Assembly (NCBI RefSeq): GCF_902806995.1
Contig: NZ_LR777654.1
Coordinates: forward strand, 1,054,001-1,118,000
DNA length: 64,000 nt
Direction of reading: 5' to 3'
From: Chlamydiifrater volucris
GTDB lineage: Bacteria; Chlamydiota; Chlamydiia; Chlamydiales; Chlamydiaceae
The number at the start of each line of letters is the position of its first letter. Positions within the stretch are counted from its first letter, which is position 1. The position numbers and the translations under genes were made by a program. This document shows positions 8,215 through 17,375 of the stretch, piece after piece. The notes under the pieces were generated by a model. The model was not told where the DNA came from, did no database searches, and was given only the letters and a program-made list of their open reading frames with translations.

Positions 8215-10806
8215 CTATTTATTGTAGTCGATCTTGTACTTCAACCCATCTCTTTCTAAAAAGATGCTATTAGGCTGTATACTTGTAACTGTCATGCCAT
8301 CTATGACATCTCCTCGGGTGAGAATTTTTCCATTAACCACTACATTGATACTTACATCCCCATATTTAGAATACCCCGTCACCCGATAACGATTGGGATA
8401 CCTATGACTGAGGTCTATGAGCCCCTCTTCAGCTGGCAGCAGCACAGCAAAGTTCTTTACAACACGAACACCCGACAACTCGCCTAATTCCTGTATCACA
8501 GAACGGAACCGTTCATTTTCGCTGTTGTTAACATAACCAGTTAAGATGAGCTCTCCATTGATGAAAGACACTTGGATATTTCCGAAGCCATTTTGTAATA
8601 AACGTCCTTCTATGGATTTGAGCATGATATTTTCTACTATTACGCTATTATCCAAGAGAGAAAGGTACTGGAAGTGCAAATTCAGATAATCAGTGAGGCA
8701 TGCAGCTTGTTCTTCAGTTTTAACATAACCGTTCAAAACAAAACGTCCTGGCTCTGGGGAACTCATAGAAATACCCTTGAATTCTGGACGCTTTGAAAGA
8801 AGAATATTCATTTCTTGCCAAACAGCTTCATCATCTATCACGTTATCGTCGACAGATTTTACAAAGAAAAGCGCATCAATTTTGTACATCAACTCGCTCT
8901 TTTCAATGCCATTCTTGACATGTCCAACAAGGAACAACTGCCCATTATTTTTATTGAATGTATAGCGAACTCCCGGAAATAGTTTTGTTACCCCTTCCAA
9001 ATCCGATTGAAAATCTATATTCTCTATAGGAATAACTTCCTTGGAATGAAAAAGGGAAGCGGTTCCAATACCAAACAGAATCGCTAATCCTCCGATGAAC
9101 AAGGTGAGAATAAACGTTCCCGTAGGCAAAGTAGCTTTTTTGGCAGCCTCTTCCTCAAGCCGCTCTTCCTCCAAAGGATCCACCTCAGGATCTTGCCTAC
9201 CGAACAATCCATAGTTTTCGGGAGAAAAGCTAGCAACAATGGTTTCGGCTGGTGCTTGTTGGTCAATTAAGAGGAACAGTGTTGTTCCCAAAGCAACCAC
9301 CATATTTGCTGAAACAGAAGAATTGCTTTCTATCTTCTTGCCTTCAACGACCACACCATTCTTGCTGCCCAAATCCTCAATAGAGATAGCTCCCTCACTG
9401 CTAACTATGAGTTTAGCGTGCTGATGAGAAACACTGGTATCGTCAAAAACGACGTCACAAATATCTGCGTTAGAACCTATAATGTATTCTTTGCCTGCGT
9501 CAAGGTGAAACTCAGCACCAATATTAGCACCAGCAAGAACTTTTAATAAAAACCTTGACGGACGCGATAGGTCCACAGTTACATCTTTGCCGGAATTATC
9601 TAGTTCTGCAGGAAAAATCCCCTTATCAAAATCGAATAAATCTTCGACATCGAAAGGAGCTAAAACTTTTGGTTTATTATCTGTAGTTTCTGGCTTATCC
9701 GTTTTTTGCTCTGCAGAAGCCCCTGTATTATTTTCTACTTGACCTACAGGATTTTCCTCTTGCCCGTCATTTCCAGCAGAAGCCATACCTTCCCCTCCAG
9801 CTTCTGCAACAGGCGCTTCTTCTTTAGGAGGATTATTCTCTCCGCTAACTTCTTTCGAAGGACTACTTTCTACGCCATTTTCTTGTTTCACTTCCGGATT
9901 CAGAGTCCCTTTCCCTTTATCAATTTCAACTTTTTCTGCACTAACATCTGCTTCTTTCTCTGGCCCCTGTTGAGGAGAAGACTTATTAGCCTTAACCTCA
10001 TCTTTTCTTTTAGAGCTTTCGGCCTCTTCCTTATTAGGCGGTGAATCTTCTTTTGACTGACCCGAAGGGGAGGAAGGTTGTTCCACATTTTTCATCCCCT
10101 CAGCACCATCCTTTTGCGCCTCTTTTCCTTCGGCTTTTTGAGGAGCCTCATCGTTGCTGTCAGCGCTCTCAATCTTAGTATTCTCTGCAGAAGGAGTTTC
10201 TTTTTTGGGCGCATCACCGACACCTTCAGCATTTAATTTTTCCGAGCTATCTGGGATCTCTACCATTTCTTCTGGGCTGCCTGCATTTTTTGCTGAAGCC
10301 AAAAAAGCTTCTGAAAGCGCCTGATCTTTCTCTGTGAATCCCTGAGGTCCGGAGGACGCCTTTTCGTCTTTTTTCTTCCCCTTGGAGCTCCCTTTCCTTT
10401 CAGAAGACTCCTTTTCCTTTTTCGATCCCGCTCCTTTAGAAGGTAACGCAGAAACATTTTCCGTTTCCCCAAATTCGAAGAAAAACGCTTCATTGAAATC
10501 TTCTTCCTTCTCAATGAAGAAAGAATACGTATTACTTCCTAACACTATGAGATCTGAGTCCTTCAAAGGAGATGTATCAGCTACAGCCACTCCGTTAACA
10601 AGAACTTCTTTAGAAGAGTCTGTATTCTTGACATAGTAGACATCTCCTTCCTTGTAAATCAACGCTTGGCAAGGAGCTAATCCAGAGTCTTCAATAGCAA
10701 TATCACTTTGCTTTGCATCTCTTCCGATAGACCAATTATCCCCCTCTTCGAGAGACAAGACCATACCAGACAAAGGCCCTTTGCTAACTACTAACCTTAC
10801 CGCCAT
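8215..10806 (-). CDS. cdsD: T3S inner-membrane ring protein CdsD (SctD) with two FHA domains
   Basis: An 863-residue protein. FHA domain 1 is at about 20-100. A very long charged linker (about 115-385), rich in Glu, Lys, Ser and Pro, follows. FHA domain 2 is at about 418-512, with SHQHAK (460-465) and LGSKNG (479-484) as phosphothreonine-binding motifs. A single transmembrane segment lies at about 563-586 (FILTLFIGGLAILFGIGTAS). The rest is periplasmic ring-building/BON-like repeats. SctD forms the outer part of the inner-membrane ring; in Chlamydia CdsD can be phosphorylated by PknD. The linker is the least conserved part and may be lineage-specific. It starts 12 bp after the chaperone gene. 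Confidence 0.95.
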   Translation of the reverse strand: MAVRLVVSKGPLSGMVLSLEEGDNWSIGRDAKQSDIAIEDSGLAPCQALIYKEGDVYYVKNTDSSKEVLVNGVAVADTSPLKDSDLIVLGSNTYSFFIEKEEDFNEAFFFEFGETENVSALPSKGAGSKKEKESSERKGSSKGKKKDEKASSGPQGFTEKDQALSEAFLASAKNAGSPEEMVEIPDSSEKLNAEGVGDAPKKETPSAENTKIESADSNDEAPQKAEGKEAQKDGAEGMKNVEQPSSPSGQSKEDSPPNKEEAESSKRKDEVKANKSSPQQGPEKEADVSAEKVEIDKGKGTLNPEVKQENGVESSPSKEVSGENNPPKEEAPVAEAGGEGMASAGNDGQEENPVGQVENNTGASAEQKTDKPETTDNKPKVLAPFDVEDLFDFDKGIFPAELDNSGKDVTVDLSRPSRFLLKVLAGANIGAEFHLDAGKEYIIGSNADICDVVFDDTSVSHQHAKLIVSSEGAISIEDLGSKNGVVVEGKKIESNSSVSANMVVALGTTLFLLIDQQAPAETIVASFSPENYGLFGRQDPEVDPLEEERLEEEAAKKATLPTGTFILTLFIGGLAILFGIGTASLFHSKEVIPIENIDFQSDLEGVTKLFPGVRYTFNKNNGQLFLVGHVKNGIEKSELMYKIDALFFVKSVDDNVIDDEAVWQEMNILLSKRPEFKGISMSSPEPGRFVLNGYVKTEEQAACLTDYLNLHFQYLSLLDNSVIVENIMLKSIEGRLLQNGFGNIQVSFINGELILTGYVNNSENERFRSVIQELGELSGVRVVKNFAVLLPAEEGLIDLSHRYPNRYRVTGYSKYGDVSINVVVNGKILTRGDVIDGMTVTSIQPNSIFLERDGLKYKIDYNK

Positions 10807-10818
10807 ACCTTTTCTTAC

Positions 10819-11214
10819 CTATTCGCTTTTGGCCAATGACAAGCTATCCCGCCAAGATTCTGAATAATTTACAAACGATTCCACGCCACGCACAAAGTCT
10901 TCGTAAGAAATATCGCCTGGAAGTTTTTTTACAAAGACGACATTCTCTTCTGGGTCTAAACCTAGAGCTGCTCCACCAGTCTCTCTCCCAAACAAGTTGC
11001 CCACCATCATTTCAAAATGAGTCTTTGCTTGGTCTGCAGAGGGCGCTAACACTCCAAAGGAAACCATTAAAACGATGTTATTGTCAGCATTTTGATACGC
11101 GCGAACACGTGTCCTCTCTCCCACGGGGAACACAAAGGCACCCTCTGCGTCCAGTTCCGTTTCAGAAGAAACCCCTAAGTATTGGGTTAAACTTTTTATC
11201 AATTTTTCCAACAT
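10819..11214 (-). CDS. CT663-type T3S chaperone (CesT/SycE fold)
   Basis: A 131-residue acidic protein with the size and alternating strand/helix pattern of class I T3S chaperones. It is the first gene of the leftward T3S operon, so the operon promoter should lie just to its right. In C. trachomatis the equivalent (CT663) has been reported both as a chaperone for CT082 and as a protein that binds RNA polymerase and sigma66. A dual role here is inference from homology. Confidence 0.85.
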   Translation of the reverse strand: MLEKLIKSLTQYLGVSSETELDAEGAFVFPVGERTRVRAYQNADNNIVLMVSFGVLAPSADQAKTHFEMMVGNLFGRETGGAALGLDPEENVVFVKKLPGDISYEDFVRGVESFVNYSESWRDSLSLAKSE

Positions 11215-11666
11215 ACAGCTTCGCTATCGGGCCACTACATGGGACTCGAATTTCTTGAAGAAGCTAACGAAAATGTTCCTCAAAAAAAACACAAAGAACA
11301 CTCCCCATTAACCACCATCATCTTCTTTTCTCGACTTAACACTGAGTTATGCCAACAAAAAGGTTAAAATTAAAAAGGATTTCTTCTGTCTTTATTAGCA
11401 TTTTAAAAACGATATTTTTATGTTTTTAACAGTAAACAACAAACGATTCTCACAGTAGCGATCCTAAAAAATGCTTTTTTTGCGTAAAGCTCCTGTTTCC
11501 TCGATAAAAACCAAGATCTGCACCTTGAAAGCGAAAGCAAAGACCAATAAAAAAAACGGAAAAAGCTAACACTTCCCCACCGACCCCAGGTCAATCCTAA
11601 TGCACTCAAAAGCTAGGGTATTTTCGGAAAACGAATATGTCAAGAGATGAATTAGACTCAAGGTTA
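11215..11666. promoter_or_regulatory. Intergenic region carrying the T3S operon promoter (inferred)
   Basis: A 452-bp gap between the 3' end of hemA and the first gene of the T3S operon, both leftward. It must hold the operon promoter, but no TTGACA/TATAAT pair is convincing. A/T tracts occur at 11340-11420. A short inverted repeat (TTCTTGAAGAA) lies near 11252, about 40 bases before the first start codon. A 63-codon open frame inside the gap looks non-coding. No RNA gene is recognisable. Confidence 0.4.
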
Positions 11667-12713
11667 TCAACAAGTTACAACTTCACCTTCATAAGACAGA
11701 CCGTAAGATCTTGTAGATTGTCCAGAAACTCTTTTTAGGAAAAAATTCCAATATTTCTCAGCAGAAAAATCCAAAAACTCCATTGCTAAATTTTTTTGAT
11801 CATCTGCATTTTCTGACAAAGAAAAAGTTCGTATTTTGTCATTAATGGCTTTCATATCAAAGAAATTGCGTTTATCCAAATGTCTATTATTAGACACAAC
11901 ACTGGGAACACTTAAATCAATAACTATTCTTCCTGGGAGAGAAAATAAACCGCCTAAAAGCATTGGAGTTTGTGAAAAATCTGCGGTAGTTCCAAAAATG
12001 ACTACCTCGTAATCATCAAAAAAAGACAATAACTTTCTTGGGATAATTTTCTCTTTTTTCGCTGAGTTGATAGATTCTGAACAAAAAATAAAATTTGATC
12101 TGCCACGCCTTCTAAAAAAAGAAGCTATCCTGCAATTTATTGTGGAGTAACCCACAAAAATGGTTTTCGCATCAAGAGGTATTCCCTCCAAGAGACTATG
12201 AACAACAGCCTCTGTCGTAACTTGTTTTTCTTTCAATAAGTTTGTCGACCGGAAGCGCTTTCCTTCTTTGAGAGCTTTTTGAAAAAGATAGTGTAAAACA
12301 GAAGGTATTTTCTCTTTTTTGATCGTTTGAGTGTAGGCCCTCTTGACCTGCCCTTGAATTTCTGTCTCTCCTAAAACTACACTGTCACAGCCTGCCACTA
12401 CCCTAAACAGATGGGTAAAACAGTCTAGTCCTAAGTGAAGGTAGCCACAAGGAAGATCCTCTTCTCCTTGACTCTCTCCACCCCAATTTACGTACACACC
12501 TAAATGATGAAACCTTTTCTGAAACTCCAATAACAATGAGGAGCGCTCAGTGTCCGAAGAAAAATAGATTTCCGCCCGATTACAGGTGATAAGGAGAACA
12601 GAGGGGCCTAAAAATTGTTGGCGCTCCTTCAATCGACAAAAGAAACCTATGACCGTCTCTCTATCTCTCGAAGAAGCCAAACGGTAATTAACACCAAAAA
12701 CGCCGACACTCAT
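11667..12713 (-). CDS. hemA: Glutamyl-tRNA reductase
   Basis: A 348-residue protein with the catalytic-cysteine motif ITCNRAEIY (C44) and the family signature GCDSVVLGETEIQGQ (108-122). It makes glutamate-1-semialdehyde, the first committed step to haem by the C5 route; hemB is at 52.9 kb. It is short compared with the usual ~420 residues, which is typical for chlamydiae. The expected NADPH glycine motif is replaced by IFVGYSTINCRIAS, so cofactor binding looks altered. Start ATG at 12713. It is divergent from parE. Confidence 0.93.
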   Translation of the reverse strand: MSVGVFGVNYRLASSRDRETVIGFFCRLKERQQFLGPSVLLITCNRAEIYFSSDTERSSLLLEFQKRFHHLGVYVNWGGESQGEEDLPCGYLHLGLDCFTHLFRVVAGCDSVVLGETEIQGQVKRAYTQTIKKEKIPSVLHYLFQKALKEGKRFRSTNLLKEKQVTTEAVVHSLLEGIPLDAKTIFVGYSTINCRIASFFRRRGRSNFIFCSESINSAKKEKIIPRKLLSFFDDYEVVIFGTTADFSQTPMLLGGLFSLPGRIVIDLSVPSVVSNNRHLDKRNFFDMKAINDKIRTFSLSENADDQKNLAMEFLDFSAEKYWNFFLKRVSGQSTRSYGLSYEGEVVTC

Positions 12714-12895
12714 TCTTCCTTATAATTCCTAAGCAGGGGTTTTGATCAAATTCGGCATAAACCTAGAGAAAGTCTTGGTGTATAAAGAAACAGAAAATTA
12801 GATGCTATAAAATTATCCAATACACTATAAGCGCCCCGAGGAAAACGGTAACAAACTAAAGTTAAAAAATTAACACATAAATCCCAAGAATATTT

Positions 12896-14713
12896 ATGTC
12901 TTCTTCATATACAGAAAACCACATCATAACTCTAGATTCTCTGGACCATATTCGATTACGAGCAGGTATGTATATAGGGAAACTTGGTAGTGGTAAACAC
13001 CCAGATGATGGCATCTACGTTCTACTTAAGGAAGTCATAGATAATGCTGTAGACGAATTCACTATGGGACACGGGAAAGATATTTCTATCACTTTGGATC
13101 AAACAGAACAGAAGGTAGTGGTCCAAGATTACGGTAGAGGCATACCCCATGGCAAAGTTATTGATTGCGTTTCCAAAATTAACACGGGAGCAAAGTATAC
13201 CGATGACGTTTTTTCCTTCTCTGTTGGACTCAACGGTGTAGGGCTTAAAGCAGTAAACGCTCTTTCATCATTTTTCTCTGTGAGAACGGTTAGGAAAAAA
13301 AAATCTTTCACTGCTTATTTCTCTCAAGGAGTTTTGACCCACACGGAGGAATCTTCCTCTCTGCATCCTAGCGGGACTACTATAACTTTCATCCCAGACA
13401 ACACAATTTTTGAACACCCTGAATTTATGGAAGAAATTATCAGGGATAAATTAAGAAACTATGCCTACCTACACCGAGGATTAACACTCCATTATAATGG
13501 GGAAAAAATCACTTCAAAAAATGGTCTCTATGATCTTCTAGAGGAAAAAGTTGGTGGAAACAGTCTTTATTCTCCATTTACCTATTGCGATCAAGCGATC
13601 GAATACTGCTTCACTCATTCCAATAGCAGTACAGAAACATATCTCTCCTTCGTCAATGGTCAATACACAATTGATGGCGGAACGCACCTTTCTGCTTTCA
13701 AGGAAGGTCTTACCCGCGCTGTCAACGATTTCTACCACAAAAATTTTCAAAGTTCTGACGTCCGTGAAGGGATCACAGGATGTTTTTCTATAAGAATACG
13801 TTCGCCCATTTTTGAGTCTCAAACCAAAAACAAATTAGGTAACACTGATGTAAAAGCTCCAATCATTGCTAGCGTTAAGGATTCGCTTCTCAAACTACTA
13901 CACGCAGATAAAGACCGTGCGCAAGCGCTTCTTGAGCGTATTAAACTCAATGAAAAAACAAGAAGAAACATTCAATTTCTGAAGCAAGAATTAAGAGATA
14001 AACAAAAAAAAACACACTACAAAATTCCTAAGCTAAGAGATTGTAAATTCCATTACTGCGACAAATCTTTGTATGGTGATGCTTCTATGATTTTCTTGAC
14101 AGAAGGAGAATCTGCCTCAGCTTCCATCCTTTCTTCCCGAAACCCTTTGACCCAAGCTGTGTTTTCCCTCAGAGGCAAGCCTATGAACGTCTTTTCTCTG
14201 GAAGACGATCAAGTGTACAAAAACGATGAACTATTTTACCTATCCTCAGCTTTGGGAGTAAAAGATAGCAACGACACTTCTCTTTTGCGTTATGCTAAAA
14301 TTATTTTAGCCACAGATGCTGATGTTGACGGCATGCATATTCGCAATCTGTTAATCACTTTCTTTCTAAAAACCTTTCGAAAATTGGTTTTAAATAATCA
14401 TTTATTCATTTTAGAAACCCCTTTATTTAAAGTTCGATGTAAAGAGAAAACTTTTTATTGTTACTCAGAAGCAGAAAAAGACTCTACAATCAAAGCTCTA
14501 GGGAAAAAGAGTTCCCCGGAAATCACCCGATTTAAGGGCTTGGGAGAAATTTCACCAAAGGAATTCAAATCTTTTATTGGGCCTGATATTCGCCTCACAC
14601 CCATCCACCTTTCTCAACCCGAAGCCATAGACGAAACTTTAAATTTCTACATGGGGAAAAACACTCAAAAACGGAAACGTTTTATCATAGATAACCTCAT
14701 AGCTGAACCTTAG
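12896..14713 (+). CDS. parE: Topoisomerase IV subunit B (second GyrB-type protein)
   Basis: A 605-residue GHKL ATPase and TOPRIM protein. The ATP-site Asn/Asp motif is EVIDNAVDE and the glycine-rich lid is VGLNGVGLKAVNA. TOPRIM motifs are FLTEGESAS and TDADVDGMHI. It lacks the long C-terminus of true GyrB and pairs with parC. Together they decatenate chromosomes. Chlamydiae have this second gyrA/gyrB pair next to hemA. The parC start follows or overlaps the stop (TAGTG). Confidence 0.95.
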   Translation: MSSSYTENHIITLDSLDHIRLRAGMYIGKLGSGKHPDDGIYVLLKEVIDNAVDEFTMGHGKDISITLDQTEQKVVVQDYGRGIPHGKVIDCVSKINTGAKYTDDVFSFSVGLNGVGLKAVNALSSFFSVRTVRKKKSFTAYFSQGVLTHTEESSSLHPSGTTITFIPDNTIFEHPEFMEEIIRDKLRNYAYLHRGLTLHYNGEKITSKNGLYDLLEEKVGGNSLYSPFTYCDQAIEYCFTHSNSSTETYLSFVNGQYTIDGGTHLSAFKEGLTRAVNDFYHKNFQSSDVREGITGCFSIRIRSPIFESQTKNKLGNTDVKAPIIASVKDSLLKLLHADKDRAQALLERIKLNEKTRRNIQFLKQELRDKQKKTHYKIPKLRDCKFHYCDKSLYGDASMIFLTEGESASASILSSRNPLTQAVFSLRGKPMNVFSLEDDQVYKNDELFYLSSALGVKDSNDTSLLRYAKIILATDADVDGMHIRNLLITFFLKTFRKLVLNNHLFILETPLFKVRCKEKTFYCYSEAEKDSTIKALGKKSSPEITRFKGLGEISPKEFKSFIGPDIRLTPIHLSQPEAIDETLNFYMGKNTQKRKRFIIDNLIAEP

Positions 14714-14721
14714 TGATAACC

Positions 14722-16134
14722 ATGCAGAATGTTTCTGAACTATTTAAAACTCACTTCCTCCACTATGCCTCGTACGTCATTCTTGAACGAGCTATTCCCC
14801 ACGTCCTAGATGGGTTAAAACCTGTACAAAGACGCCTATTATGGACTCTCTTTCGCATGGACGACAATAAAATGCATAAAGTTGCTAACATAGCAGGACG
14901 CACTATGGCCTTGCACCCTCACGGAGATGCCCCTATCGTTGAGGCTCTCGTCGTTCTAGCAAATAAGGGATACCTCATAGATACTCAAGGAAACTTTGGG
15001 AATCCTTTGACAGGTGATCCTCACGCTGCAGCTCGTTACATAGAGGCTCGCCTTTCTTCTTTGGCAAAAGAGACTCTTTTTAACACCGATTTGATGACTT
15101 TCCATCCCTCTTATGATGGAAGAGAATCTGAACCAGATGTATTGCCGGCAAAAATTCCTCTACTTCTACTACATGGTGTCGATGGTATTGCTGTAGGCAT
15201 GACAACAAAAATTTTTCCCCATAATTTCACTGAATTACTACAGTCACAAATACGCTATCTAGAAGGAAAAAATTTCCAGTTTTATCCAGATTTCCCTTCA
15301 GGAGGAGTTATGGATGTCTCAAACTATCAGGATGGAAAAGGTTCTATCGTCGTACGAGCTTCCATAGAAATCGTTAACAACAAAACCTTGACTATAAAAG
15401 AACTATGCCCCTACACCACTACAGAATCTCTTATCCGATCTATTGAGCTGGCGGCAAAAAGAGGCCTCCTTAAAATCGATAGCATTCAAGATTTTTCTAC
15501 GGAAAAACCGGAAATAGAAATCAAACTTCCCAAAGGTTGCTATGCTGAAGAAATCCTTCCTAAATTATTTAAACATACTGAGTGCGAAATAACATTATTC
15601 CCTCAAACAACTGTTATCCACAAAAACAAACCCATAGAGCCCACTTTATCGGAAGTATTACGGCTGCATACAGATACTTTACTTGGTCTATTGCAAAAAG
15701 AATTAGAAATTCGAAAAGCAGAGTTACAACAAACTCGTCTAAGAAAAACTGTAGAATACCTTTTCATCAAACACAAACTTTATGACACCATTAGAACTTC
15801 TGATACTTCTTCCCTACTGGAAGAAAAAGTTTTACAGGCTTTGCAACCCTTCTTAAAAGAGTTGCCTTCATCTCCAACAAGGGAAGATGCTTCCTACCTC
15901 ATCTCTATTCCCATAAGGAAAATTCTTTCTTTCAATGAAGAAAACACCAAAAGTAGTTTAGAATCAATAGACAAGGAAATAATTCTAGTTAACGAACAAC
16001 TAACCGATATGTGTAAAGTAACTATCAAATATTTGAGGAAATTGATAACCAAATACAAAACTCTGGGAGAAAGAAAAACTAAAATAGCGTCCTTTGCCAC
16101 AAAAGCTCATTGCGAAGAAAAAATGTTGTTTTAA
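14722..16134 (+). CDS. parC: Topoisomerase IV subunit A (second GyrA-type protein)
   Basis: A 470-residue protein from the ATG at 14722. A GTG at 14713, overlapping the parE stop by one base, would add three residues. The breakage-reunion domain is clear: AIPHVLDGLKPVQRRLLW, then the catalytic tyrosine in AARYIEARLS. The protein ends soon after the coiled-coil tower and lacks the C-terminal beta-propeller of GyrA, normal for chlamydial ParC. It is likely translationally coupled to parE. Confidence 0.93.
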   Translation: MQNVSELFKTHFLHYASYVILERAIPHVLDGLKPVQRRLLWTLFRMDDNKMHKVANIAGRTMALHPHGDAPIVEALVVLANKGYLIDTQGNFGNPLTGDPHAAARYIEARLSSLAKETLFNTDLMTFHPSYDGRESEPDVLPAKIPLLLLHGVDGIAVGMTTKIFPHNFTELLQSQIRYLEGKNFQFYPDFPSGGVMDVSNYQDGKGSIVVRASIEIVNNKTLTIKELCPYTTTESLIRSIELAAKRGLLKIDSIQDFSTEKPEIEIKLPKGCYAEEILPKLFKHTECEITLFPQTTVIHKNKPIEPTLSEVLRLHTDTLLGLLQKELEIRKAELQQTRLRKTVEYLFIKHKLYDTIRTSDTSSLLEEKVLQALQPFLKELPSSPTREDASYLISIPIRKILSFNEENTKSSLESIDKEIILVNEQLTDMCKVTIKYLRKLITKYKTLGERKTKIASFATKAHCEEKMLF

Positions 16135-16295
16135 TTAATCTTATTATTTAAAAATAAGTTTTAAGGACATTGTTTCTAACGCTTTTCATTTTCTCCCTTT
16201 ATAAAAAAGCAAATAAGAATCGAAAATAATTTTTTCTGAATATATAATTGCATCAAATAGGTAAAGTATCCTCTTAACATCTGCGGAGCCTCGCC

Positions 16296-16589
16296 ATGGA
16301 ACAACCTCCTGTCGCTACTTCTGGACCCTATTTGGGAAAAACTTCTCCAGTCAAAGAGCTTTCCCCCGAGTACCTTACTCCGACCAATACTACTTTCTCT
16401 GGCCCTGTCAAAACTTTAGGAGATCTCCGCTTAGCATTGATACAACAGTTTGGACCCGAGCAAGGGAAAAAAATGTATGACCAGTTCTATTCTTCTATTT
16501 TAATCATGTGCTTCGGAACAGTCCACAAAGAGTCTGATAGAGCCCAACGAGCTGCAAAAAAAATGCGCTCAGCTTACAAAAACCATTAG
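16296..16589 (+). CDS. Small hypothetical protein (chlamydial, CT659 position)
   Basis: A 97-residue basic protein with a Pro/Thr/Ser-rich N-terminus (about 1-40) and a helical C-terminus ending KKMRSAYKNH. A Shine-Dalgarno GGAG lies 8 bases before the ATG. Position downstream of parC corresponds to CT659, conserved in Chlamydia with no known function. The disordered N-terminus could be a T3S signal, but nothing in the sequence proves this. An AT-rich 160-bp gap with a TATAAT-like box near 16245 precedes it. Confidence 0.7.
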   Translation: MEQPPVATSGPYLGKTSPVKELSPEYLTPTNTTFSGPVKTLGDLRLALIQQFGPEQGKKMYDQFYSSILIMCFGTVHKESDRAQRAAKKMRSAYKNH

Positions 16590-16606
16590 TAGCGTTCATA
16601 ATATCT

Positions 16607-17005
16607 ATGGTTGAAAGTTTCTTGGCTTTACAACTCTCCCAGTTGTATCAAAGATACTTAGCTGCTATGTCACCACAGAAGTTGGCTTTGTGGTTAAACC
16701 AAGACGTCTACATGTCTGTGATTTTTACGAAACATCTCCTTCCCACAGAGAAGAACTCTCCCGGCTCTTTGTTACTGGTAAAGCCTCTACCCTATGGAAG
16801 CATTACCTACGATTATTTCCTGGCATTACATCGACATGTGTGTAGTTTTCTCATTAACACTTTAAAAATGCCTGCCAACTGTACAGAAAATATTTTTATT
16901 TTTTCATCTCTATCAGAAAATTATATTCGGGTAACTCTTGAAAATTTTTGTTCTACACTATACGAAAAGGCTTCCAACGCGCACACAAACTTACTGATTG
17001 ACTGA
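16607..17005 (+). CDS. Hypothetical protein, 132 residues
   Basis: Starts 17 bp after the previous gene and runs in the same direction, so probably the same transcript. The protein is helical with several aromatic and Leu-rich stretches (MVESFLALQLSQLYQRYLA), no signal peptide and no clear membrane segment. The composition looks like a soluble coding sequence, not a shadow. It resembles T3S chaperones in size, but I see no diagnostic motif. Confidence 0.6.
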   Translation: MVESFLALQLSQLYQRYLAAMSPQKLALWLNQDVYMSVIFTKHLLPTEKNSPGSLLLVKPLPYGSITYDYFLALHRHVCSFLINTLKMPANCTENIFIFSSLSENYIRVTLENFCSTLYEKASNAHTNLLID

Positions 17006-17375
17006 AACTTAGAGCCTCCCTAATCGGTTTATCTAAAAAGATCTTTCTACAGATTTCTTTTTTCCAGAATAAAACACTTCGTTAACTAAAAATTATCCTC
17101 AAATTCATGAAAAAATCAGAAAAAGCAATTTTTCAATTAAAAAAAAACAACACTTCATTTAATCTCTCGTCCCGAGAGAACGCTGGGCAGGGTCTCTGCT
17201 TCCTCCGGGATTTCTTCGAGAGCGTTCAATAGGTTATTAGAGAAAGTCCTTAATTTCAAGACTACAGTCACAGCCCCCCTGTGGTGATGGGTCTTGATTT
17301 TAAGGCATTTTTAGTGGGCTTTGTTCGAGTATCAAAACCGGGCATGCGTCTTCTTTTTTCTCTTTAGTATTTCCA
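17006..17375. other. 370-bp gap with strong secondary structure; possible structured RNA or rluD leader
   Basis: No gene is supportable on either strand. The left 150 bp is A/T-rich. From 17163 the sequence turns GC-richer and self-complementary. There is a 7-bp hairpin at 17163-17179 (TCTCTCG/CGAGAGA, 3-base loop). A stem GAACGCT/AGCGTTC at 17178-17184 with 17220-17226 overlaps it. A long imperfect hairpin spans 17248-17305, with stem blocks CCTTAA/TTAAGG, TCAAGAC/GTCTTGA and CACAG/CTGTG. On the minus strand an oligo-T run (about 17138-17130) follows the 17163 hairpin after a gap. It could be the rluD 5' leader or a small RNA on either strand. Confidence 0.45.

Noticed and set aside
11418-11609. 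63-codon open frame in the T3S promoter gap
   Set aside because: No Shine-Dalgarno, odd aromatic/Arg composition, lies in a regulatory gap; probably chance.
17185-17226. Resemblance to SRP (4.5S) RNA domain IV on the minus strand (TCCCGGAGGAAGCAG)
   Set aside because: The loop is CGGA, not GGAA, and the conserved 5' side (CAGG) is missing; the signal recognition particle core could not form.
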